From: Adineta vaga
Taxonomy: Eukaryota > Rotifera
Assembly: GCA_021613535.1 (NCBI GenBank)
Contig: CP075492.1
Span: 7,936,001 to 8,000,000, forward strand
Direction of reading: 5' to 3'
Length of the DNA stretch: 64,000 nt
Shown here: positions 27,874-41,448 of the stretch, in pieces
Numbering within the stretch: position 1 is the first letter of the stretch
Layout of the letters: every line of letters starts with the position of its first letter
Program-made: the position numbers and the translations under genes
The notes under the pieces: model-generated
What the model was told of the DNA's origin: nothing
Seen by the model: the letters and a program-made list of their open reading frames with translations, nothing else
Databases searched by the model: none

Positions 27874-28123
27874 TTCTAATTGAGAAATGAAATAATTTTC
27901 ACAATGTAATTTCATTCGTATCGATCTTATTGGTCAAATTCAATCAACCAACCATAAATAAACATAAAATAATCAATTTTAAAACTAAAAAATAATTTCT
28001 TTGAATTTCAATATCGTAAAGTTTCATGTTTAGAAACTTTAGTTTTTATTATTATCTCTAACGCCATCTATGTGGCAACTGACCATCGTCACAGACAAGA
28101 ACGGTACATTTACTGACTGATTG

Positions 28124-30662
28124 ATGTTTTCTGCCGCGACTACGCTTTTTCGTTCGACAAGTAATTCTTTACTTGTCAATCCATGTATTCAACAATTATT
28201 TCATTCATTTAATACTATTAACACTCCATTATCAACGAAACAAGCATTAATTGATCCTAATCCACCTTTAGTTGGTCAAGCAATTGCAATCAAAGAATAT
28301 TTGAGAGAAAATTCTATTCCATTTGATGAATCCTGGACATGTATTAAAGCATTATGTTGTCGAAGTTCAAATCGAATATCAGGATTGATTCATATTGGAA
28401 AAGAACAAGGTATAAATATTTAAATCATATAAGGATATCTATTCTGAATGTATATTCAAACTAGGTGATTTTGCTTGTTCAAAATGTTCAACAACGGGTA
28501 CATGGACAGATTTTACCACTCAATGGCAACATTTAAAATCCAGGTTGATTTATTAATATTCATTTCTTTTTTCAACTTATCAATTATTTTTTAGAACAAC
28601 CTGTCCAAAAGTTAATACAGTGCCAGTACAATTATCCAATGAAGACCAAAAGATATGGGAACAGTCACAGATCATTCAAGAGAAAGATAAAGATCTTATT
28701 GAAGCACTTCTCACACGATATGGATTCAATGAAGTAAGTTCAATGTGAGTTGTTATCTTACTTCAAATGAACTTCTTGTTAAGGAATATACAATTTCGTA
28801 TACGACTCTTCAACGATACGGTATTCGAATTTATCAAGATCAATTGATTGCACCATTATATGATACAGATCGTTCTCTTGTGAATATCGTTCTACTTGAT
28901 CCTTCGACACATTCCGATACAAAACCTCTGTATGTATCTTATTTGATTTCAATTGAACTTTGATCTCTTTTCTTTTTAGAAAACTTACTACACCATTTGG
29001 TCTTAATATTCTCTCAGCACGAAATGCAGAAATTGTCATCGTAGATTCAATATGGAATGCTTTGTGTGTCTTTCAAACAACTGGTAAAGTAGCTATTGCT
29101 CTACCAAATGGCAAACTTTCCATTAAAGTATTACAAAGTGTTTTCTCAATAAATTAATTTATGAATATAATTTGGTTCAATTCAGATAATGTTAGCATTG
29201 GAACACCTTCGTAAAATTCATGTTTGGTTTTGGGATGATAAAGCATTTGCTTTTCGTCTTGCATCTATTCTCAATCCTCATCGATGTTTTATGATCACGT
29301 AAATCAATTTTTGTTCTCTTAATTTGTAAATAGAACATTCCCGAATCTAGATATCCTATGAATGCACAGATGGCATTTAAAGGTAGTCATAGTTTAAAAA
29401 CAATAGTCAATGAAAGTTTTGCTGTTATCAATAAATGTATCGAACAATTTGATACTTTTCGAGATTTAATACGTGATGAATTATTACAAAGAACACGTTT
29501 TGCTGGAATTCAAGTTAGTAAAATTTCATAATATGATAGTTAATAATGAAAGTTTCATTGTGCTTGGATTCTATTTTAGTGGCAGAGATTTCCAATGTTA
29601 ACACAGATTCTTAAAGGTCATCGAGCTGGTGAATTGACAGTTCTAACTGGAGCAACAGGATGTGGTAAAACAACATTCCTTAGTGAATATTCACTTGATC
29701 TATGCATTCAAGGAGTAAATTACTTTTGACAAAAAAAAACTGATTGATATTTTACGCGTAATATTTATCCGTAGGTTTCAACTCTATTTGGTAGTTTCGA
29801 AATTCAAACACATCGTCTTGCAAAAGTTATGTTAACACAATATTCTGGGTAAGATTATATGAACTGATTTGAATATGGTCGTCTTTACTTTTTAAATTAG
29901 ATTAAATTTGACGAAAAATCTGCATGTATTCGATAAATTTGCCGATCAATTTGCTCGTTTACCGATGTTTTTCATGACTTTTCATGGACAAGAAAGTATC
30001 GATAAAGTCATCAATGTAAGTTTGAAAATTCATTATCCATTCTATCGTTAGACAGAGAAAAATGACCATTAAATATTAGACAATGGGAAATGCAGTGGCT
30101 ATTCACAATATTCAACATGTGATTATTGACAATCTTCAATTCATGATGGGAATGGATTATTCTAATGGTGATCGATTTTTTAAACAAGATACGTTAATTC
30201 ATCGTTTTAGAAAATTTGCAACAAATAATAAATGTCATGTAACAGTTGTTATTCATCCGAGAAAAGTATAGACGATTGAGAAGTTCTACTATTTTCATTC
30301 TATTTCTCTTCTGCTAGGAAGGAGATGAAGAAGAATTATCTGTTTCATCGATATTTGGTTCAGCAAAAGCATCACAAGAATCAGATAATCTTCTGATTAT
30401 ACAACAAAGAAAATTACCTACAGCAGCTGGTGGAAATATCAAATACTTACAAGTAAATTGATTCGTATGGATTTTAGCTTCGTATATAAGAAAAAGATAT
30501 TTTTAGGTAGTAAAAAATCGATTTGATGGACAACTTGGTCGATTTGCACTTCGTTTTGAGAAAGAACGTTTATCATTTTCTCGTGCTTTACCACCTCAAG
30601 ATGAATCCGACGACGGTCAGCAACAACATCAACAACAAGAATCTTGTTCAATTGAACAATAA
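28124..30662 (+). CDS. TWNK: Mitochondrial replicative helicase Twinkle
   Basis: Hexameric 5'-3' helicase of mitochondrial DNA replication. Thirteen exons (28124-28409, 28465-28543, 28595-28733, 28784-28929, 28980-29127, 29186-29298, 29351-29513, 29580-29714, 29775-29848, 29901-30015, 30080-30265, 30318-30452, 30507-30662) give 624 residues. The N-terminus is basic/Ser-rich and transit-like. A primase-like N-domain keeps a Cys pattern (CIKALCC ... FACSKC). The helicase core has Walker [32 protein letters not shown], Walker [49 protein letters not shown] and [11 protein letters not shown]. The C-terminus ends in a Gln/Asp/Glu-rich extension. Start is the first ATG; an upstream TTG is one codon earlier. 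Confidence 0.95.
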
Positions 30663-31013
30663 ATATCGATATTTTTCTTTTCTGTTTTTTTGCTCAGGGA
30701 TGTTTATAAATTTCAAACAGTATTATGACATTTGTCGTTTGTTGTATAATAAATTATTGTTTCTCAAAATCAAAAGAACTTTTATTTTCAAAAAGATAAT
30801 TCACAGTAAGCGATAAAATTTTTCACCGGCTTCACAATTACATATATTTAAATAAAAGCAGACCTATAAATGCAAAGAGATTAGACATTAGAATCTGGTT
30901 GTTTCTGGTTGAACGTCTAAATCAAACAAAAAAGACAGTTAATATTAGATAGATAGATAATCATACAATAGTTAAACATTCATAGACAATATTCAGATAA
31001 GATCACCTTTCAA
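30663..31013. other. Convergent spacer TWNK to ABCA gene
   Basis: 3' flanks of converging genes, AT-rich, with a short GATA repeat near 30945-30960. No coding exon recognised. Confidence 0.45.
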
Positions 31014-34000
31014 TCAACCTGCTCGACGACTAATTTGTAAGAATTAGAATTCAAAAGAATTTTTAGAAGGAAATATTTCACTTACTATCGTTATTATTTT
31101 GTATTTGATGATCTGATGATTCTTCATCTTCGTCTTCACCAGCAAGTTGAACGAAAATTTGTTCTAATGTTGTTTGAGTAACTGAATAGGATTCAATCAC
31201 TTTACGTTCTTTTTGTGTATTTAAAATTTCAAACACACGACCCAAATTAAAAGACGATTGGGCTTGATTTTTGTCATTGGATGACGAAGGTGTCGAAGGA
31301 AGATTACAGAAGAGAACTTCATTATGTTGTTCTAGTGATAAAAATAATTATGAAGAAGAAAAAGAAGATTAATCAATAATTTGATCTTACCTTGAACTTC
31401 AATACCCGGTAAATTTGATGATAAGTCTCCTTTTACTTTTTCAACATCATCACCGGCTACTTTAACTTGAATAGCATAACCATTACCAAAGCGATGTCGT
31501 AAATGTTGAAGTTTACCCAAACACATAAATTGACCGGTTTTCATAATACCAATTTCTAAACAAGAATAATTCTATAAAAATGATGATCATCTTTAAAACT
31601 TACTGGTACACAGAGCTTCACATTCTTCCATACTAAAAGAAAAAAAAACAAATTGAATTAAATTCAAATCAATTATTCTCTTCTACCTATGACTTGTCAT
31701 TATAATAGTCAGACCAACATCACGAGCAGTACGAATTACTTTCCATAGTTTTCGTTTGGCTGCTGCATCTAAACCCTATTCAATAATGATGTATCTATAG
31801 TATCAATATTCTTCTAATCAAGTTCTTTCATACCGTTGTTGGTTCATCCAAAAATACCAATGCTGGATTCGCCATAAATGCCAAGGCAGCACTTACTTTT
31901 CGTTTATTACCACCACTAAAATCATGGCGTATATTTGCAAATGATTTTGAATTTCTTCTAAATCTTACCTAAGTTTTTGTACTAATCGTTTTTCATAAGT
32001 TTCGAGACCGAAGATAACCATAATATTCTGACACATTTCTTCTATTTCAGAACCTTTCACACCTTTCAATCTGAAACAAAGAATCATCAACGAAATCACT
32101 TTGTAAGATCTATTCTTACCGAGCAAATAACAGTAATGTTTCAAACACACTCAAATCGTATACAAGCCAATCGAATTGTGGACAAAAACCAATTTCTAAA
32201 TCTCGTTGCTAAGAAAAAAGACACATCAAATTATTTTTCATTGCTTTGAACATTCAAATCACAATTACCATTTCATTGATATTTTTTCCATTAATAATTA
32301 TCTTTCCAGATGATGGCTTGATATCATTGACTAACATACGAAATGTTGTCGTCTTTCCTGCTCCATTTGCACCTAAAAGACAAGTAAATTGTACAGGATT
32401 TTATCAACGCTCTTTCCATACCTAAGAGACCAAAACATGCACTCTTCTTAACATGAAAGTTCACATGATTCACTGCTAGATAATCTCGTTCAGCTCTAGC
32501 TTTGGATTTTCTTTTTTTAAATCTTTTAACAAGATCTCGAACAAGAATCACCGATGTATTCGTCGTTTCATTATCTTGTAGAATCAATTGACGTTCTCGT
32601 CGGACGTCTTCATCCAAATGCTAAAATATAAAGATATTCGTTTAACAATCTACCAAGTTTTCTCATACTGAATCGTTCCAATTTTCAGATGATATAGCAT
32701 CATCTGAACTACAGCATCGTTGACAAGACTGTCGAATTCTTAAACGATTTTCTACGATCATTAAAATAAACCACCAAAATAATGTTTGTACAACGAAAAT
32801 AATAAATTCTGCACCAACACCAGGTCTTTGTCTTGACATCCATGGTTCATTTGTTGCTAATTTTGATCCAGTCATCGCATTTGTTATCGCTATACATTCC
32901 GTATTTGAATGTAATTGTATATTTGAAATTGCATGTTTTAAATTAATTGTTGGTAGGAGAACTGCAAATATCCAACGAATATTCGTTACAATTGTCACTA
33001 CTCTTGATGGGCCTGCTGATGGATTATCATTTTTGGTAAATACCGTAAATGAATTTGTTACTGCATCAACAATACAAATGATTACATTTAAAATAAAAAA
33101 ATTTGTAAAACCCATAATAGATGTTTTGGGAATAAATGAAAAGACATAAACGAATGGTAACGATGCAAGAACATACATGAAGAACATTAGAAAAAAATAA
33201 CCTAATGCCGCTGATTGTTGATAAACACGAACTTCAGAACCACTTTTCGGATTGGCTTCAGCACCGATCTAAACAAAACAAAAAATAAGATGAACGTTTT
33301 AGAAAGAAATGACAATAACTGTTCATTTGTTCATAACATACCTTAACTATTATAGTTAATAAGACAACTAATATCAAACATATAGAGAAATCAAAGATCC
33401 AATTTGCCAACCAATATGTTCGCTTTGTTAAATTAGTTAATAATTGAAGTTCTTTGGAATTATTTAAACGTTCCGTAATCAATTGTAAAAGAAGAATACC
33501 AATAAATATCGTTGCAATAACTGCATTTAGAAAACCAAATAATGATATGGGGAAAATTTCAAAACAATAGAGAACAGCTAGAACTTCGGCAATATAAGAT
33601 GCTGCTCTTGTTCTCGTAATGATTGGTTGATTTGTTGTTACAATACTTTTTGTTGTTGAATTTGCATAAAATTGAAAAAGATTCGTTGCTGCAACACCTA
33701 AACTTGTTGGCATTGTATGATAATTAACTGTTGTAAAATAAGCATTCATTCTTAATGTTGGTGTAGCTGATGTACCATTATTATATGCAGCAAAACTCAT
33801 TTGATATTTATTGATAAAAGTATCTTCCGATTGATAATATCGATCTTTGACATAGCTAAGTACATTGTCAGTTGTAATTTCATCAATTGCAGCATTTGTA
33901 CTTGTTAAATAATTGATTAGACGTGTACGAACATCATTACCATTATTATTTGCATAGGCAACAATGGTTTGAGGATTGTATATCGATGGTATTAAAGTGA

Positions 34001-37000
34001 CTTGAGCATCGACAATACGTTCATTATTCATCAATGATGATTGAATTTCTTGTGGAGTTGGTACAGCAGCGACAGTAAGAATTTCGATCAGTATAGAAAG
34101 TAAAAAGAAACCTAAGAATAGACTAATTTGTCGACGAGAAACATGCCAACGTTTGACTAGTAATGCTCGAATACGTGTAAAAAATAGACGGAAACCAGTA
34201 ACACGTTCATATTGTTTACGAAAGACTAAAATATCAAATGAAATTTGTCGAAATAAATAATCAATTTACCTTGTTCATTCAATACTGCTTTTGTTGTTCC
34301 ATTTTGCTGTTGTTGTTCTTCTTCTTCTTCGAGAACTAATCTAAAATATCAATGATGAAGTTATTTTAAATTCATTTCTTGATTTATTACCGAAGAAATA
34401 CATCTTCAATAGTTGTCATCGATAATCCATACGAATTGACTCCAATCTCTTGCTTTTGTTGATCAAGTCCGGTTATTAGACGTTCAATTTGTTTGGATTC
34501 GCCACGTTTTATTCCATAGACAAGTTCAGCAGCTGATTCACGTTCTAATACAACATTACCAACATATCCTTGAATAAATTGAGTAATACGTTCACTTGAA
34601 CAATGATCTTGTTTATCCATTAATAATCGATATTCAAATTCTAAAATGAAAAACTAATTATTTCTCATTTTCTATGAGAAATATTTGTCCTCAGACCTGT
34701 TTGTTGTTTGAGAAAATCAGGTGTACCATTCGCTTGTAATCGACCTCGACTCATAATAGCAATTCGATCCGATAAAACATCAGCTTCTTCAAGAAAATGA
34801 GTCGTTAATAATACACATTTTCCAGTTAATTTCAATTTTCGAATAATTGTCCAAATAAGTCGACGATTGTATGGATCTATTAGATAAAAACATTCACTGT
34901 ATTGCTACTTATTTGATCATGAAATACTTACCAATACCACTCGTAGGTTCATCGAGAATAACAACCTAAGAGAAAGTAGTATATAGAAATATGATGCTGT
35001 GAAGTATTCTATACAAACTTTTGGATCATTGATTAGCGAAATTCCAATTGATAGTCGACGTTTCATGCCACCGGATAGATCTTTTGATAGTGTACCACGA
35101 TCATTTGTTAAACCAATCAATTGTAGAATAGTTTCAATTGATTCTTTCATCCTTTCTTTCTCCATATGACGCATCTAAAAACAAAATTATTCTTCATTGT
35201 TCAATTGACTTTTCTCATTTACCTTAGCAATCAATTCCAAATGCTCTTCAACCGATAATTCATCGTAAAGAATATCTATAATAGTATATAAGTTAAGATT
35301 TGTTTATGAATACAAATCTATATATTTTTATTACCATATTGTGGACAAAAACCGAGATAATGTCGAACTTCTTCGATTTGAGATTGATTATCCAATCCTT
35401 GAATCGTTACACGACCCGAAGTTGGTTCCAACATTCCTTAATAAACAGATTCTTCATAATTTCTTTTAAAATTCTCGAAGAAATCATTCTTAACATACCA
35501 ACAAGAATAAATGTTGTAGTCGTTTTTCCAGCACCATTATGTCCTAACAATGTACAAACTTCACCTTCATAAAAATCTAATGAAAGATTTGTAACTGCTT
35601 GAAATTTTCCAAATTTCTAATTACATCAAACGAATTCAAATGCAATTTGACAAACAATTATCTCATTACTTTATTTAAATGTTCAATTGTCATTGCTGGA
35701 TCTTTCTTTTTACCCATAGTATTCAATTCAATCCAATGATTTCCATTTGCTGTATGATTATCGATTTGATCTAAATTGCTCATAATTCCAGTTGGTCGAA
35801 CAGTCGATGATGTCCAATAAGATTTTTTAAATAAATAATTCCATGGTTGTGAAACACCAAATTCACCAGGATTTAATCGTTCAACATAGACAGCAAGAAA
35901 CATATATATAACTGAATAGATTAACATTAACAAAAGGCAAACACCAATATATAATGGATAATCAAATACATTAGAATAGAGATGTTGATAAGTGGCCATT
36001 CCACCTATAGAATTAAAAAGTAAAGATTAATTGTTTTATATTTGTATTGTAATGACTTACCACTACGACGTTCAAACTGTCCAAGAACTTGAATACAGAA
36101 GAGAAGACCAGCATTTGGAAACAGACATAGGAAATATCGAACACCAGCAGGTGCCGCTCCATAAAAATCAATAAATGTTACTATCCAAAGAACAGTACCG
36201 AGTAATTTTGCCAAGAGAGCTACAAGAAAAAATGTTCTTTTTTTTCTATCTGAAAATAAAGATAATTCTACCTCTTTTAAAAAGTTGACCAAAGAAAACA
36301 GCAAAAGTTGAAACTTGAATTGCATAAACAAATAAAATTGTCCATAATACTGTCCAATGTGTATAATTAAAAACAGCTCGATTTACACTATTCCATCGAG
36401 TTCCTGTACTACCAAATACAATCATACTCAACCCAGTTGAAACACCAGTCAAAACGAAATAAATACACATCGATCGAGTTATCCATACAAGATTATTAAC
36501 CCAAGTTCGAAGACCAAATATACGAAGATATTCCTAATAAAAAACAAATTTTATCAATTAAAAATTTATATGATCCGTAATTATCAACAGTCGTCTATAT
36601 CCTCCTTTACATTCATAACGATAGATAAATTCTATTCTATATGAAGGCTAGAATGCATTCCATCTAATTATAAACTAATTGCTTGAACCCTCAGTTTTCA
36701 AATAAAAACTTCCTTATTATTTTTTCATTAAAACGAGAATGAGTGCAAAAAGGTAGAAAAAAATAAAAACTCGTCATTCTTTTTTTACTTTGGTTTTATT
36801 TGCTCGTTCTTCTACGATATATCCAAGATTAAGAATAAATGTAACCAAGTAAATAATCGCATAAAATAATGGTACAAAGAAACTAAAACCCGAATGTAAT
36901 TGATCTAAATACACTTCTGGACAACCAAAATGATTCATATAAATCTAAATGAAAAAAAGACATTTTTCTTAACATAAATAAACTTGAATAGTATGATTTA

Positions 37001-37961
37001 CACTCGATTCATTTGGACTTATATTTGTTACATATTGTATTATTGATAAATCAATAAAATATTGAATTCCTAAAAATTGAGTCGTATAATTTGCTGATGT
37101 TGTATTATCTAAAATAGATTATTGAAAGATATGCATTTGTCAATAAATATCAGTATACATACCTTGACATAAATCTTCAGGTGAACGTTTCCACAAGAAA
37201 TCTTTCATTGCTGGTTTTATAAGTTGAGCACGATAATATCGTAGACCATTTCTATGTAAAGAAGTACACAGTATAAAAACAAATTGTATTAATTAAACTA
37301 AAAAATCATACTCTTGCATTCGTAAGGTATATTGAACTTGATCAGGCATTGCCGACGGAGTAGAACACGATGGATCGATATTTGTGAAATAGATATATGC
37401 AAATATTGATTCTAATGTTGAATTAGGCAATGATGAAATCGATGGATTTGGAATAGCTTGAACTGAAAACAAAAAGAATTGAATTCGATTAACAACAAGT
37501 TCAAAAATTTTGCATTCATATCAAAGATCTATATCGAATCGATATTTACATACCATTATTAGGAAAATTCGGTACATTTTGTGCAAGATTTGTAATCGCA
37601 TTTCCAACAATAGTTGTCGTACATAGATTAGCTAGAGGATCAATATCGAAATATTTCAAATAAATTTTTCACGATGAAACTTACATGGATAATAATAAGT
37701 CATATTTGCTTGTGTATTATTAGTCGGCATTAAATCAAATGGACGAAATGCTGGTAATTGAAGAGGACGATTATAGCTTCGATCAAGTAGATAACGCATT
37801 CCAAGTAAGAGACCCAAAAAAACGTAAGCAAGTATAAATTCGGCGATTGTTTGTCCACGTTTACGTTTTGTTAATAGAAGCATTTTAACAAGCAGAGCTC
37901 GATATTCTCCTAAAAATTTCATACATCCACCGCGACGTGGACGATCATGTCTAGATTCCAT
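31014..37961 (-). CDS. ABC transporter, subfamily A, full-length (ABCA3-like)
   Basis: Lipid transporter-type ABC protein, two membrane domains and two NBDs on one chain, probably 1,600-1,700 residues in roughly 25-30 exons. The start [12 protein letters not shown] precedes TM1 ([16 protein letters not shown]), a moderate extracellular loop, then a block of helices ([19 protein letters not shown] onward). NBD1: Walker [11 protein letters not shown] near 35516-35545, signature LSGGMKRR near 35051-35079, Walker [12 protein letters not shown] near 34941-34975. The second membrane half runs 32690-34230. NBD2: Walker [11 protein letters not shown] near 32340-32375, signature FSGGNKRK near 31895-31917, Walker [11 protein letters not shown] near 31846-31872. 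An acidic C-terminal tail follows. The exact 3' end is uncertain: a 16-nt last exon (31014-31029) or an earlier TGA just after the donor. One intron (about 36539-36786) is unusually long. Confidence 0.9.
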
Positions 37962-39170
37962 TCTTGCTTAATGTTTATCTGTAAAGCAAAACTTTTAACT
38001 GAAGAAAATACTTCCTTTTAAATGCAGAACAGAATGTTTTTTTGTTGATTACACAACCTATCGGGATTTTTTTTTCTTTCTTTAATGTTGTTCACTCATG
38101 CTTACTTTTGCCATATGCACTCACATTGATGAGATTGTTATGTAAGCACGTTGACAAATTATATATTCAGAAAAGAAAAAACATGGGTTAGTCATATACG
38201 AAGAAAAATATTTTCTCACATCGTCTATTTTCGTCACTACGTCACTATACAGGCTTCTCATTCTGTAGAAGTGTGATTATTGCCCTGACATATATTTTAA
38301 AAAAAAAGAAATCTGTTATAAAATGGCATGATGTGTCCCTTCTCTATCTTTCTTCTGACGACAATCACTGAGTATAAGAAAAGAACTTGTTGTCAATTAA
38401 TTATGGAAAGTAGGATAATAACTAATGATTCTATCACACAGCTAGGAAATAAAATTGTGGAATATCAGGTTTAAATGACGTATGTTCAACCGAAGGATTT
38501 TTTTCCTAATGAAGTAAAACTACAGCTGCAAAACGAGATATATATTTTCTATTGTTTGTTTAAACTTTATTTTTCATAATTTCTATTTTTCTACTGGAAG
38601 TGTAGTTTTCTGAAGAAAGGAAAAAAACACGTCGCACTCGCAGTACGTTCTCGTACGTGAAAAGTATGCACGAGGACGTTTTTCTCACGATGTCAACGTC
38701 GTCAAATTACCTTTTTTTCCAAAAATGACAGGAAAATAAACTTTCAACGCTGTTCTTGAGTATAGCAACCAGTTGAAAGTGCATTTACGTCATCGTAAAT
38801 CTTTCATAATACTGAAAAAAACCTGATTAATCTGTTTGATCATTTCAATGTTGACTAGCTAAAACATTTGTCTTCCAAACAGTACTTGATAATAAAATTA
38901 GATAAAAGAATTCCCAAGCTCTAGCATTTCTATTCTTATAAAAATATCAAAGTTTAATGATAGTTTCACATTTTACGATCACTAGAATGTTGGTTACTCA
39001 AAAAATTTATAACTCATTTCGAAATTAAAAAAAAACCGACGAAAAAATGTGTGATGCTAAATTATAGTTAAAGATTGTATTGGTATACCATGCAATCATT
39101 CATTGTGAAATAGTTCGTTTTGAGTCACTAAGAGTTTTATTTTGTTGTATCCTTGCGTCACGAGCTCCTG
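37962..39170. other. Intergenic region upstream of ABCA gene
   Basis: About 1.2 kb without a supported exon. An imperfect inverted repeat (ACGTTCTCGTAC / GCACGAGGACGT, 10 of 12 pairs, 11-nt loop) is at 38645-38679. An acceptor-like CTTTACAG lies about 23 bases before the ABCA start. Confidence 0.5.
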
Positions 39171-40109
39171 TTATTGTTGTTGTTCTTGTTGTGTCTGCTG
39201 CTGCTGCTGCTGCTGCATTGACTGTTGTGCATGAATTCGATTGTCATGATAAACCATAGAAGCAAAACGATTGTTTCTTAGTTTTGGTGTAATATGAATT
39301 AACATAATACCCATAAAAATCATACAAACCGATGTGATCAATCCAACAATACCAAATGTTAACGGATACAAATGTCCAACAATCGATGCATAAATCATAA
39401 ATACAACGGTTGGACCACGTAATGCAATTAATATTGATATTAATACAACTATTCGCTTAATGACAGTCAAATCTCGTAAATTTCGTTGATGCTGATTGAT
39501 AGCAAGCATTGTTGTTGAATGTCGAGAAGATTCTCGAATAAATGAAGTGATCCATACATATGTGATAGTTATACATACAATTGGAATCATATATAATATT
39601 ATAATATGATATAGTTCCGCTCCTAGATTTGTGTACGGTACAAGACAATATTGTTCTGTTGACAGATGAACATACCAACCGAGAAATATTGGTGGTAGAA
39701 GTGCAACTATTGTCAATGACCATTGACCAATAATTAACGTGAGAAAAAGAGAAAATGATAAGAGTGATTTCTTTTTGTAGAATACGACTCGACAGAGGCG
39801 GTAGAATGCTTGTAAATAATAACTATGATAGATTGAGCATTGACAGACATCATATATGAGACCACATATGCAACAAAAGTTGAAATTGAATGTAAGAAAA
39901 CCGTTTGATAAATTGGAAATAATCATGATGGAAACAGCGAGACATGTGAGAAGTGCAGCAAAAGAGGTGTTGTATGTGAGAACGAGTGAAATATCGTGAA
40001 GATCTCGTCGATTTTGGATGCCAATGATGATGGAAAGAAAGATAAGAATAGCAATAAAATTAAAACCCCAAGTTAGAATACCAATAATTGTTGCTATTGT
40101 CAGAAGCAT
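39171..40109 (-). CDS. Orphan seven-transmembrane receptor, copy A of near-identical pair
   Basis: 312-residue single-exon protein with seven hydrophobic segments. TM1 is near residues 8-30. TM3 ends in a Cys-rich stretch (NFCCICGLIYDVCQC) and its cytoplasmic end reads YRLCRVVF rather than DRY. ECL2 has a Cys (STEQYCLVPYTN). The cytoplasmic loop IRESSRHSTTMLAINQ is Ser/Thr-rich. The C-terminal tail is Gln-rich (QQSMQQQQQQQTQQ), encoded by a CAG/CAA run. The core is almost the same, at DNA level, as the gene at 43201-44193; tails and extreme N-termini differ. Ligand unknown. Confidence 0.82.
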   Translation of the reverse strand: MLLTIATIIGILTWGFNFIAILIFLSIIIGIQNRRDLHDISLVLTYNTSFAALLTCLAVSIMIISNLSNGFLTFNFNFCCICGLIYDVCQCSIYHSYYLQAFYRLCRVVFYKKKSLLSFSLFLTLIIGQWSLTIVALLPPIFLGWYVHLSTEQYCLVPYTNLGAELYHIIILYMIPIVCITITYVWITSFIRESSRHSTTMLAINQHQRNLRDLTVIKRIVVLISILIALRGPTVVFMIYASIVGHLYPLTFGIVGLITSVCMIFMGIMLIHITPKLRNNRFASMVYHDNRIHAQQSMQQQQQQQTQQEQQQ

Positions 40110-41448
40110 TTGGAATTGAATAAAAATCTATTGCATAAACAAAGAAGAATCAAGAATCCAGTGGTATAGATTTAAGAAACGCTATGTTAACACTTCTCAA
40201 GTGAATCTTTATTCATGCAATAAATGGATGATCTTATATACTATGAAGATAAAATCTCTCTCCTATTGCATGCTGTGCCTCCGAGAAATTTCTAATTAGT
40301 CTTAATAATGATCATTTTTGTATATGAAGAATTCTATTTATCTGATTAAATTTGAATTCATTGAGCTCTTTAATAAAATCTTGCTCATTCTTGGAAAGAT
40401 CGGCAGACTTTTTCATTATAGCTTCAAAATCTATTGCAGGATGTACGTACAACGTTTCAATAATTCTACTAAATAGTATTCAATAGAAATATTAAAGTAG
40501 AAGATCTTCAAATTAATATATATATTTCTCTTTCTGAAGGAGTAAATCAGAATGATACTATATCATTTCGAACAGAACCGTTTTCTAAAAGGAAATGCAG
40601 ACTGCTTTTTATTAAAGAAGAAAGTTGTTTTTGATCTGATTTTAAGTCAGATTTTCTTTGATCCTATCAAAGCTAGAAAATAAGCATAAGTTTTTAACGA
40701 TGCCTCTACCCGAAATATCTACACATCTGATACGTGTCTAACACAAAGACGAGAATCATCCCTCGCAATAAATATTTCTGGCAAACTCTGTTACAGAATA
40801 TCGCTACGCTAAATTTTGCACTCGGAACGACTCAAACTATTACCATCCGACCGCTAGATTAATTAACAGTTCCCTAGAAGATTCACGCCATGAACTCACG
40901 ACGACAGCTACATGTCTGCTTCTTCTAATTCGACTGTAATCATATAATGCCCCATTAGCATAAATAAGTCTTTTATCGCATAGGTTATTTCTAAGTTAAA
41001 CTGCGACAAGAAATCATTCTTGCTGATGAGTCGAATCTTACGATACTTTCTAAAAAGTCGATAGTTCACATTTACTTAACCTACCATCTACCTAGCATAT
41101 GAACAGCTAGTCGTTCATAAATTTAACTACACTATAATATTCATTGTTACTTTTGTTTGGAAGCAAATAAGTGTCTTTATTTTCATCTATCGGAAGGAAG
41201 TTGATAGACTCTTGAGGGTGTGGGTGTGAGTCGAAACTGGGAAAACAAGACATAGATACGCAAGATAAATAGATGAAATAATGAAATCCACAACTACCTA
41301 CTGGCCCAAACTACATGCATTAGCTCAAACACCATATTAGTTGAAATCTCGACCCAAAATAACCTTCCTGAACCAAATCATAGCTTGATGAAATCTGATT
41401 GGGTTGGACAAACAAACAAACTTTAACGATTATAGCCAGCATATTTAA
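40110..41448. other. Intergenic region between receptor copies, left part
   Basis: No supported gene. A G-rich GGGTGTGGGTGTGAG segment lies at 41216-41230, resembling 1-2 units of the TGTGGG repeat known from bdelloid telomeres. Otherwise unremarkable AT-rich DNA. Confidence 0.45.

Noticed and set aside
27874-27915. N-terminal extension of PQBP1 from an ATG 42 bases upstream
   Set aside because: Family alignment starts at MPLSSALQ, and an acceptor-like AG just precedes that Met; the extra residues look like translated 5' UTR.
39457-39723. 88-codon minus-strand ORF in another frame inside GPCR copy A, repeated at 43541-43807 in copy B
   Set aside because: It persists only because the two receptor cores are nearly identical DNA; it overlaps the receptor frame fully and has no family features.
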